DNA of 5,683 nt, taken from the NCBI GenBank assembly GCA_027335515.1, contig DAHWHT010000344.1, positions 1-5,683 on the forward strand, given 5' to 3'. How positions within the stretch are numbered: position 1 is the first letter of the stretch; every line of letters begins with the position of its first letter. Below, one piece after another: positions 1 to 5,474 of this stretch. Made by a program: the position numbers and the translations under genes. The DNA comes from Clostridia bacterium. Lineage in GTDB: Bacteria; Bacillota_E; RBS10-35; JAJYVN01. The notes beneath the pieces are model-generated. The model worked only from the letters and a program-made list of their open reading frames with translations, was not told where the DNA came from and did no database searches.

Positions 1-1338
1 GATGCGGTCCAGGGCGGACACCCCGTCGCCCACCCGCACGGTGATGTGCTGCCCGCCGTTTCCCGCCCTCGGCGCCGGTGCCCGAGGTGGTGCCGGTTGG
101 GGCCGGGCCGGCTCGGGGGATCGGTCTTCCGCTGGTGGGAGACGGCGGGGGCGGGGACGCCCGCCCCGGAAGCCCGCCAGGATGCTCCTCCGTGGGGCAG
201 GCTGGTCGGGCAACACGGGAGCCAGCAGTTCACCCAGGGCGGCGTCCAGGGCCGGGTCGGGATGGCGGTAGCCGGGTGGGAAGTTGGCGCGGTCGGCAAT
301 CGGGATGGGAAACAAGGGCTCCTGCGGCGGCGGGATGCAGCGCTCGGTGGCCTGCTCCCACGCCGCAGCCAGGTCGCGGGCATCGCTTGCGTTGGGCGAC
401 ACCAGGACGTACCGGGCGCCCTTGGGCAGCGCTTGGTCGGCGTGGATCGCGGCGTCGATCTCTCGGTCGGGTGCGCCAGCGGCTCGGGCGGCATCGGCCG
501 CCTGATGGAGCCACCCGCGCGTCCGGGGCCAGCGATGCACCTCGGCGGGCATGACCAGGATGAGCACATCGGCGTCCACTTGACCGAGCACGTCCCGTGG
601 CGGAGCCCCAAGATCGGTCACGATGTAGGCGTGCGCGCGCGTCTGCTCAATCTCGTGCACGGCTTGGAGCGACACGCCAGGGTAGGCCGTCAGCTTCGGC
701 AGCCACTCCTCGCCCACATGCACCTGGGCCAGGATTGCCAAACTCGGGGTCGGATTCGCTTCCACGATGGCGGTCTTGTGGCCAGCGCGCGCGAGGAAGG
801 CCGCCGCTGCGCAGGCGAGCGTGGTCGTGCCGACGCCCTGGCAGACCCCGGCCACGGCGAGGACCACAGGCCGCTGGCTGACGGCCACCCGCCGCTCCCG
901 GACAACCTCCCGGACCGTCTGGGCTTGCGGCGCATCCGGCGCGAGGCTCGGGTCCCGCCAGCGCAAGGCCGCTGCCAGGTCGGCCGGGTGGTCCAGGGCA
1001 TGCCCAAGCTGCCCCAGGTCGTCCACGATGTCGCGCACGTCCGCGACGGCGGAAATGCTCGCCACGGCCTGGTCGCCGGGTTTCCGGTCGACGGCGAGCA
1101 GGATGACGCGGGTCTGGGGCTGGGCCAGCCGGAACCGGGCAACGTCGGACGCCGTGGGGCCGGTGTCCAGGTCCAGCAGCAGGGTATCGGTCGGGGTTCG
1201 AGCCGCCTCGGCGAGGGCGGCGGGGCCGCCGCCGGCTTCAACGGTCTGGATGCTGGCGGCCGTTTCCCCTCGCGCGCGGAGCGTTTCAGTGACGGGCTGG
1301 GTGACGGCACGGGACAGGATCGCTGCGAGCATCGGCAT
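1..1338 (-). CDS. MinD/TadZ (CpaE)-like P-loop protein with degenerate Walker A, C-terminus cut by window edge
   Basis: The frame is open from the start to base 1 without a stop (446 codons), so the gene continues beyond the window. Residues about 50-105 look like a receiver-type alpha/beta domain (DTLLLDLDTG, then TRVILLAVD and VADVRDIV). Residues about 156-345 look like a ParA/MinD ATPase: strand VVLAVAGV, P-loop CQGVGTTT (166-173), HKTAIVEANP (187-196), YIVTDLGAPP (238-247), VDADVLILVMP (254-264). A receiver-like domain followed by MinD is the TadZ/CpaE architecture. In ParA/MinD the P-loop reads KGGxGKTT; here both lysine positions are replaced (Cys166, Thr171), so normal ATP hydrolysis is doubtful. 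From about 380 the chain is rich in Pro and Arg, then QHITVRVGDGVSALD near the edge. An in-frame TGA lies just upstream, limiting the start to GTG 1341, ATG 1338 or ATG 1332; the GAAAGGG ribosome site fits ATG 1332 best. It lies 31 bases after the transglycosylase gene and is probably cotranscribed. Inferred role: spatial or scaffold factor of the secretion system. Confident of the gene, less so of the subfamily. Confidence 0.85.
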   Translation of the reverse strand, partial: MPMLAAILSRAVTQPVTETLRARGETAASIQTVEAGGGPAALAEAARTPTDTLLLDLDTGPTASDVARFRLAQPQTRVILLAVDRKPGDQAVASISAVADVRDIVDDLGQLGHALDHPADLAAALRWRDPSLAPDAPQAQTVREVVRERRVAVSQRPVVLAVAGVCQGVGTTTLACAAAAFLARAGHKTAIVEANPTPSLAILAQVHVGEEWLPKLTAYPGVSLQAVHEIEQTRAHAYIVTDLGAPPRDVLGQVDADVLILVMPAEVHRWPRTRGWLHQAADAARAAGAPDREIDAAIHADQALPKGARYVLVSPNASDARDLAAAWEQATERCIPPPQEPLFPIPIADRANFPPGYRHPDPALDAALGELLAPVLPDQPAPRRSILAGFRGGRPRPRRLPPAEDRSPEPARPQPAPPRAPAPRAGNGGQHITVRVGDGVSALDRI

Positions 1339-1342
1339 CACG

Positions 1343-1349
1343 CCCTTTC
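1343..1349 (-). promoter_or_regulatory. Ribosome binding site of the MinD/TadZ-like gene
   Basis: The minus strand reads GAAAGGG. It ends 4 bases before ATG 1338 and 10 bases before the in-frame ATG 1332. Aligned to the anti-Shine-Dalgarno, the spacing favours ATG 1332, which would shorten the protein by two residues. Confidence 0.5.
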
Positions 1350-1369
1350 ACTGGTCTCGGTTGAATGGG

Positions 1370-2344
1370 CTATCCGCCGGCCGCCAGGGTGGCGGAGACG
1401 GATCGGCTGGCGGTAACGGTGGTGACGTGCTCGTGCTGGTGGCCGCGCGGCCCGGTGGTCGTTGTGGTCCGCTGCCAGGTGGCGGTGACGTTCAGACTGA
1501 CCGGCTGCCCCGCCGTCGCCGGCACGGTCGCGTACCAGCACGAAGCGCCGGGAGGGATGAGTTTGGCCAGGGCCTTGGGCGCGTAGGCGCAGGTGGTCAG
1601 CGGCACGGAAGCGGTGATGCTGGCGGGGGCAACCAGGCCGGGCCAGGATTGGCCGTCGAAGGTGGTGGGCGAGCCAAGCGGCGCCCACGCGGTGACCAGG
1701 AACGTCATCTCGCCAGCCGCCGGTAGGGCTGGTGCGGTCCAGGGAGCACCGGCCTTCCGGGTCCCGCCCAGAGGCCAGCCGCCGAGGGTCGGACCAGATC
1801 CGAGCGCATAGACCTCGGCGAGGACGTGGGCGGCGTAGCCCGGGGTACCACCGTTGTACTGCTCCAGCGCGCGGGCCAGGTTGCCAGGGTTGTCCGCGAG
1901 GGCTTGGGCCAAGACGGAGAGCCCGGCAGCGACGTTCCGCTGCGGGTCGAACGGGTTGGCCGCGAGGCCGTCGGCCTGCCAGTGCACCGAGTTGACCTGC
2001 TGGAGACCCGCATCCTCGCTGCCGTTGCTGTTACGGTGCAGGGCCATGTAGTTGCCTCCGCTCTCCCACCCGATCACGCCCAGGTCCAGGATCGGCGGGA
2101 TGTTGGCCGCCTGGGCCTGCTGCTCAACGAGGGGGACCCACAGACCGACCAGGCCGGCCGGGGCCGCCCCGACACCCCCGCCGGCTAGTTGGCCGAGGCC
2201 GCCGAGCACGGACGCGACCGCCAACAGGACGACGAGGACGAGGGCCACGGCGCCGCCGACGATCCAATAGACGGCCTTGCGCCCGTCCTCCGACAGCGCC
2301 GCTTGTATCGCGGCTTTGATTGCCGCCATAGTCGCCGGGTCCAC
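1370..2344 (-). CDS. Membrane-anchored soluble lytic transglycosylase (VirB1/conjugation lysozyme type)
   Basis: Predicted 324-residue peptidoglycan-cleaving enzyme that would open the cell wall for the transfer channel. A single transmembrane helix lies at about 24-50 (AVYWIVGGAVALVLVVLLAV), with a short cytoplasmic N-terminus before it, so the rest should be outside the membrane. Residues about 60-185 carry the SLT signature: catalytic Glu94 in GWESGG, EDAGLQQVNS (110-119) and EQYNGG (161-166). The C-terminal 120 residues do not match a family I recognise: they look beta-rich, with two cysteines (252, 269) that could form a disulfide, a run of five threonines (293-297) and a His-rich GHQHEH. 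The frame opens at GTG 2353, but that codon is part of the perfect ribosome site AGGAGGTGA, so GTG 2344, 8 bases after AGGAGG, is the better start. Stop is TAG. It is separated from the VirB4 gene by tandem hairpins and followed closely by the MinD-like gene. Confidence 0.9.
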   Translation of the reverse strand: MDPATMAAIKAAIQAALSEDGRKAVYWIVGGAVALVLVVLLAVASVLGGLGQLAGGGVGAAPAGLVGLWVPLVEQQAQAANIPPILDLGVIGWESGGNYMALHRNSNGSEDAGLQQVNSVHWQADGLAANPFDPQRNVAAGLSVLAQALADNPGNLARALEQYNGGTPGYAAHVLAEVYALGSGPTLGGWPLGGTRKAGAPWTAPALPAAGEMTFLVTAWAPLGSPTTFDGQSWPGLVAPASITASVPLTTCAYAPKALAKLIPPGASCWYATVPATAGQPVSLNVTATWQRTTTTTGPRGHQHEHVTTVTASRSVSATLAAGG

Positions 2345-2349
2345 AGGCG

Positions 2350-2358
2350 TCACCTCCT
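2350..2358 (-). promoter_or_regulatory. Perfect Shine-Dalgarno of the transglycosylase gene
   Basis: The minus strand reads AGGAGGTGA, a full complement to the conserved 3' end of 16S rRNA. AGGAGG lies 8 bases before GTG 2344, which decides the start codon against the upstream in-frame GTG 2353 lying inside the site. Confidence 0.85.
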
Positions 2359-2375
2359 GACAGGCTCTCGGGGCA

Positions 2376-2407
2376 ACAAAAAGCCCGCCGACCGTGCGCT
2401 CGGCGGG
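2376..2407 (-). terminator. Rho-independent terminator or attenuator between the VirB4 and transglycosylase genes
   Basis: On the minus strand an 8-bp perfect stem (CCCGCCGA at 2384-2391 against TCGGCGGG at 2400-2407, 8-base loop) is followed directly by CTTTTTGTT. The T run exists only on the minus side, so it acts on the leftward operon. Only 17 bases separate its T-rich tail from the next ribosome site, leaving no room for a promoter. It may therefore be a leaky terminator that lowers expression of the transglycosylase and MinD-like genes. Confidence 0.75.
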
Positions 2408-2416
2408 GTCAAATCT

Positions 2417-2436
2417 CCCGCGCCCGAAGGCGCGGG
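2417..2436 (-). terminator. Stable UUCG-loop hairpin upstream of the T-run terminator
   Basis: A perfect 8-bp GC stem (CCCGCGCC at 2417-2424 with GGCGCGGG at 2429-2436). On the minus-strand transcript the loop is C(UUCG)G, an exceptionally stable tetraloop, followed by AGATTTGA. It lies 17 bases after the VirB4 stop. It could be the first half of a tandem terminator, an RNA-stabilising 3' end, or the end hairpin of a lost IS200/IS605-type element. The structure is certain; the role is inferred. Confidence 0.6.
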
Positions 2437-2453
2437 CTGGGTTCGGGTCCCGA

Positions 2454-4229
2454 TCAGCGGGCGAAGATCAACTCAGACTCGTGCGGAGCGACTTCAACGC
2501 GGAGCCGCACCCGGTCGTTTCCAGCGAGCATCAGGGCTTCCCCAGTTTTTGCCGACGCCAGGAGGCTGTGCTCGGCCTCGGTCAGGCGGAACAGGCCGGA
2601 CAGGGCCTCAAGGTCTCGGCCTTCTTGGCGGGTGAGGATCCGGACGCTGGCGTTAGAAATCACCGGAGCGCCCAGGCGGGCCACCGCCGGATCGAGGAAG
2701 TCCCCAATGTTTTGGGTGACCACGGCCATGACAGCCCCGATGGGCAAAGGCCCGTACTTGCGAATCCGCTTGGCCCAGTCTCTCAAGTGCTCCAGGGCTT
2801 GGGGAGCCTCTGGGTCGATCAGGACCCACGCTTCATCGACGACGAGGAGGGTGTACTGGTTCGCGGCCCGACCCTGGCGCACAAGGTCCCAGGCATAACC
2901 AAGGACGTTGAAGAACTGCGCCCGACGGACCTTGCCTTCGGCGTTTCCGAGCCGCTTGATGTTTAGGACCACAAGTGGGTCCTGTCCTACGTGGACCGTG
3001 CTCTGGCCCGCCCACAACGCCGCGTCGGCCCCCTGGGCTGCGGATTCCAAGAGTACCGCGAGCCTCTCAGCGTCGGGGCGCTTGACGACCTCGGCGTACA
3101 CGTCTGCGATGGTCGGCCAGACCTTGATCGTGCTCGGGTCGGTCTCCCAAGTGACCCCCTTGGCCGCGTAGGCGGCGACTGCGGCTTTTTCGAGGATCGC
3201 GTGCTCGACGTCGGTCAGGGAGGGCAGGTACAGGCGGAAGAAGGTGCGGACCCGCTGCAGATAGGTGGTCAGCGCCCCTTGCACGACTGGTCCTGTAGCC
3301 TCCTCGTCCTCATCCGGTTCGTCGGGTGTTGGGTCGATGTGGAGAGGGTTGATGCGCCCGCCGCCTCCTCCCACGTCCACGACGGGCATGCCGAGCGCTT
3401 TGGCGAGGCGCGTGTATTCGGCCTCGGGGTCGATCACAAGGACTCGCCAGCCGAGCGCGAGCGCGCGGAGGATGAGGACCTTTGCGGCGGTGGACTTCCC
3501 GCCCCCGCTCCCCCCGAGGACAGAGATGTTGCCGTTGATTCGGCCATTGCTTTGCTTGGTCAGGTCCAGCAGCACAAGCCCACCGTCGCCGTCCCGGCCG
3601 AACACGATCCCCGCCGCCTCGTTGAGGCCCGCTCGCACGAACGGGTACATGGCAGCGATGGTCTCGACGGGGAGGTGCCGTCCACCAGCCTTGCCCACGT
3701 CTGCGGGCAGGTGACACCAGGGCCCCACAGCCCGCAACCCGGACTCCTGCTGGTAGGACGCCTCAAACGCCCGCATACCTGCCGCCGCGATGGCGGCCTG
3801 CACCTGCCGGACCCTCCGGGTCAGTTCTTCGGCGTCCGGCGCCATGACGAGGAGCGCCACAGTCACGCGCCCAACCGTCTGTTGCTCTTGGTCGATCTTG
3901 CGCAGCAGGGCTTGGGCGTCCGCCAGACTCTGCTCGTTGCGCTGGCGCAGGATCGGCGCCCCGCCGGCAGCAAGGCGCGAAGCGAATTCGGTGATGGATG
4001 CGTTGACGGCCTTCACCAGGGCCGCGGGGTCCGTGGGTTGGACGTGGACGCTCAGAGACACGCCAGGCATCCCGGCGAGCCGGGCGAGCCAGGCGTCCCC
4101 GACTCGGGGCGGGTATCCCGTGATAACCAAGACCCGGCCGGGGGTGTCCCCCAGGTCCAGGTAGTGGGGCTGGAACGCGAGGGCGCTCGGGGCCAGCATG
4201 TCGTGCAGGAGCGTCGTTCCGGCGGGCAT
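2454..4229 (-). CDS. virB4: VirB4-type conjugation ATPase (main and motor domains)
   Basis: A 591-residue cytoplasmic AAA-type ATPase that powers assembly of, and transport through, the type IV secretion channel. It starts with the part that in whole VirB4 proteins precedes the motor (DMLAPSALAFQ, then GRVLVITGYPPRVGDAWL at about 31-48). A helical region follows (100-175, RNEQSLADAQALL). Walker A is GGSGGGKST (239-247, Lys245). VLVIDPEAEYTRLA (263-276) follows, then a glycine run at 287-291 and an acidic stretch PDEPDEDEE (302-310). Walker B is LLVVDEAW (461-468, Asp465 and Glu466). VVTQNIGDF (503-511) carries the conserved glutamine typical of the family. All catalytic residues look intact. 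It begins at ATG 4229, sharing one base with the TGA of the preceding gene, and has its own strong ribosome site GGAGGTGAT. Family members are usually about 800 residues; the missing N-terminal 200 are encoded by the gene just upstream. Clear assignment. Confidence 0.95.
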   Translation of the reverse strand: MPAGTTLLHDMLAPSALAFQPHYLDLGDTPGRVLVITGYPPRVGDAWLARLAGMPGVSLSVHVQPTDPAALVKAVNASITEFASRLAAGGAPILRQRNEQSLADAQALLRKIDQEQQTVGRVTVALLVMAPDAEELTRRVRQVQAAIAAAGMRAFEASYQQESGLRAVGPWCHLPADVGKAGGRHLPVETIAAMYPFVRAGLNEAAGIVFGRDGDGGLVLLDLTKQSNGRINGNISVLGGSGGGKSTAAKVLILRALALGWRVLVIDPEAEYTRLAKALGMPVVDVGGGGGRINPLHIDPTPDEPDEDEEATGPVVQGALTTYLQRVRTFFRLYLPSLTDVEHAILEKAAVAAYAAKGVTWETDPSTIKVWPTIADVYAEVVKRPDAERLAVLLESAAQGADAALWAGQSTVHVGQDPLVVLNIKRLGNAEGKVRRAQFFNVLGYAWDLVRQGRAANQYTLLVVDEAWVLIDPEAPQALEHLRDWAKRIRKYGPLPIGAVMAVVTQNIGDFLDPAVARLGAPVISNASVRILTRQEGRDLEALSGLFRLTEAEHSLLASAKTGEALMLAGNDRVRLRVEVAPHESELIFAR

Positions 4230-4891
4230 CAGGCATCACCTCCGGGTACGTAGATGGTCGCGGGACTGGCGAGGTCAGCGCGCTCAAAGGCGGCCGTGGA
4301 AGGATGAAGGCAGGCGTGGAGCAGGTCCATGAGCCCCCGGTCGTCGAGGACGCGCGCGTCGAGACCGGCGCTGCCGAGTGCTGCAGCCACCTCGGCGGCT
4401 CGCTGGCGTAGCTCATCCCCGGCACCACGCCGTTTCGCGTCAGTGCTCGACAGCGGGAGTAGAAGGTAGAACCGCCGCTCTTGGGCCTCTCCGGTCCCGA
4501 CCACCCGGCGGACATAGTTCAGGTACTGGCTGAGCAGGTGCCGGCGCTTCGCGTCGCACTCCCGCAGCAGGTCTTCCAGGTGGCGCAGGTAGGCGTCCAG
4601 GTCGATGGGACGGGGCACGGCGAGGATCTGGTAGGCGCTCCCGAGCCCGTTGAGGACTTCGTGCAGTGCGCTGATGCGCTGGCCGCGCTCGCGGTCAGAC
4701 AGGAGGCTGATGTTCGCGGGCTCGATCTGGAGCACGGCGACCAGGCCACCGTCCCCTCGGAAGATGAGCCCTCCGGTCACGTCGGCGACTTCCCCGCGCA
4801 GCCACGCCTGCGCCGTGGCCTTCCGGGTGGCGGCCGGGTCTGGGGCCTGGGCTCCGGGAAGTGCGCCGGCCCGCGCCGTCGGCAGCTTCAT
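4229..4891 (-). CDS. VirB4/TraC N-terminal domain protein
   Basis: A 220-residue soluble protein resembling the N-terminal domain of VirB4/TraC ATPases, which contacts the membrane channel subunits. Signs are QAWLRGEVADVTGGLIF (28-44), the DGGLVAVLQIEPANISLLS segment (47-65), the following helix ERGQRISALHEVLNGL (68-83), DLDAYLRHLEDLLRECD (97-113) and a strand RRFYLLLPL (139-147). There is no Walker motif, so it cannot be an ATPase alone. It probably works with the next gene product, whose N-terminus begins where this one ends. Its ATG overlaps the PrgI stop as ATGA, with GGGGGTGA 6 bases before the start. Its TGA overlaps the ATG of the next gene by one base. I read this as a genuine separate gene rather than a frameshift, since the next gene has its own start and ribosome site. 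A comparable PrgI, TraC-like, VirB4 order is known from other bacterial T4SS loci. Confidence 0.85.
   Translation of the reverse strand: MKLPTARAGALPGAQAPDPAATRKATAQAWLRGEVADVTGGLIFRGDGGLVAVLQIEPANISLLSDRERGQRISALHEVLNGLGSAYQILAVPRPIDLDAYLRHLEDLLRECDAKRRHLLSQYLNYVRRVVGTGEAQERRFYLLLPLSSTDAKRRGAGDELRQRAAEVAAALGSAGLDARVLDDRGLMDLLHACLHPSTAAFERADLASPATIYVPGGDA
4235..4243 (-). promoter_or_regulatory. Strong Shine-Dalgarno of the VirB4 ATPase gene
   Basis: The minus strand reads GGAGGTGAT, with 9 bases from GGAGG to ATG 4229. It sits inside the last codons of the N-terminal-domain gene and shows that the ATPase portion is initiated independently, arguing against a frameshifted single gene. Confidence 0.8.
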
Positions 4892-5250
4892 GCCTCGTCA
4901 CCCCCAGACATATAGAGGTAGACATGCGGCCGCTGCGCCCAGGCGCGCATCGCGCGGGCGTAGTCGAGGATGCTGCCGCCCGCCACCGGCCTGGTCGCCA
5001 TGTACCCGGCGCCAGTGGTGAGCACCACGACGAGGAAGCGCCCGATCAGGAGCGCGTGCCGCACCGCCGCCGCGTGTGCAGGGACCAGGTGCCCGACGAG
5101 CCCGAGAACAAACTGCACACCGATGCCGACCACCAGCCCCCCCGCGATAAGCAGGGCCTCCATCGGCCCGACCCCGCTGAGGATCTCGGTTCTCGTGACG
5201 ATTTGCCTCGGAACGAGGTATCGGGCCTGGGGGGCCTGCGTCTCATGCAC
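4888..5250 (-). CDS. prgI: PrgI-family T4SS membrane protein (VirB3-like)
   Basis: A 120-residue inner-membrane protein that takes the place of VirB3 beside the VirB4 ATPase in Gram-positive conjugation systems. A short N-terminus carries the family-like motif RYLVPRQI (10-17). Two hydrophobic segments follow at about 31-54 (ALLIAGGLVVGIGVQFVLGL) and 66-84 (ALLIGRFLVVVLTTGAGYM). The cytoplasmic tail GGSILDYARAMRAWAQRPHV (91-110) matches the usual PrgI ending, in which a helix leads to a Pro-His/Lys-x-Tyr segment. The frame extends upstream to 5400 without a good start; GTG 5250 is preferred because AAGGGGGG (5259-5266) lies 8 bases before it and the resulting length suits the family. It overlaps the end of the helix-turn-helix gene by 8 bases and ends in an ATGA overlap with the next gene, so it is translationally coupled on both sides. 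Confidence 0.85.
   Translation of the reverse strand: MHETQAPQARYLVPRQIVTRTEILSGVGPMEALLIAGGLVVGIGVQFVLGLVGHLVPAHAAAVRHALLIGRFLVVVLTTGAGYMATRPVAGGSILDYARAMRAWAQRPHVYLYMSGGDEA
4898..4905 (-). promoter_or_regulatory. Ribosome binding site of the VirB4 N-terminal-domain gene
   Basis: The minus strand reads GGGGGTGA, 6 bases before ATG 4891 and inside the end of the PrgI gene. It supports that start. Confidence 0.6.
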
Positions 5251-5458
5251 CTGCCTCGCCCCCCTTGCCCCCGCGCTCCGCCGCCAGCCGTAGGGCGGCC
5301 TGCACGTCGCTCTGCCGGTACCGGACCGTGCGGGGCCCAAACCGCAAAGGCCGAAGGATGCCCCAGTCCTCCCAGCGCCGGATGGTGCTGACATCAACAC
5401 CGAATAGGCGCTCCAGGTCCCTGCGCTTCAACAGCCGATCCTGAACAGCCTCGACCAT
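5243..5458 (-). CDS. MerR/AlpA-like helix-turn-helix DNA-binding protein
   Basis: A 71-residue predicted DNA-binding protein. Residues 9-37 form a helix-turn-helix of the MerR/excisionase type (LLKRRDLERLFGVDVSTIRRW), followed by a wing with RTVRYRQSDVQAAL (43-56). The tail is Gly/Glu/Lys-rich (ERGGKGGEAGA) with no effector domain, so it is closer in size to AlpA- or Xis-like proteins than to full MerR regulators. The start ATG 5458 has a good ribosome site, GGGGTGA, 9 bases upstream. The gene lies only 16 bases after the VirB6-like gene and overlaps the PrgI gene by 8 bases, so it is made from the same message as the channel proteins. It may autoregulate the transfer operon or act as an excision (recombination directionality) factor; the sequence does not separate these. 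Its target site is not evident in the window. Confidence 0.85.
   Translation of the reverse strand: MVEAVQDRLLKRRDLERLFGVDVSTIRRWEDWGILRPLRFGPRTVRYRQSDVQAALRLAAERGGKGGEAGA
5259..5266 (-). promoter_or_regulatory. Ribosome binding site deciding the GTG start of the PrgI gene
   Basis: The minus strand reads AAGGGGGG, 8 bases before GTG 5250 and inside the 3' end of the helix-turn-helix gene. Confidence 0.55.
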
Positions 5459-5467
5459 GGTGTCTCT

Positions 5468-5474
5468 TCACCCC
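5468..5474 (-). promoter_or_regulatory. Ribosome binding site of the helix-turn-helix gene
   Basis: The minus strand reads GGGGTGA, 9 bases before ATG 5458, in the 16-base gap after the upstream stop codon. Confidence 0.6.

Noticed and set aside
690..1310. 206-codon minus-strand open frame
   Set aside because: It is a Pro/Arg/Ser-rich frame offset from the real MinD/TadZ-like frame on the same strand and has no domain signal.
46..1416. 456-codon plus-strand open frame
   Set aside because: It is codon-aligned antisense to the MinD/TadZ-like gene. The product is Gly/Arg-rich without a recognisable domain, whereas the minus strand gives clear P-loop and MinD-like strands. Long mirror frames are expected in GC-rich DNA.
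2437..2456. GGTTCGGGTCC resembling a tRNA T-arm, as might mark an att site
   Set aside because: The stem is imperfect, position 58 is G rather than A, and no D-arm, anticodon arm or acceptor stem accompanies it; it abuts the VirB4 stop codon.
2991..4253. 420-codon plus-strand open frame
   Set aside because: It lies antisense to the VirB4 ATPase gene, which has intact Walker A and B motifs; the plus-strand product shows no family motif.
5046..5246. 66-codon minus frame beginning with an ATGA overlap on the helix-turn-helix stop
   Set aside because: The overlap looks attractive, but the product is Arg/Pro/Ser-rich. The other frame from GTG 5250 gives the two-helix PrgI protein and is clearly the coding one.
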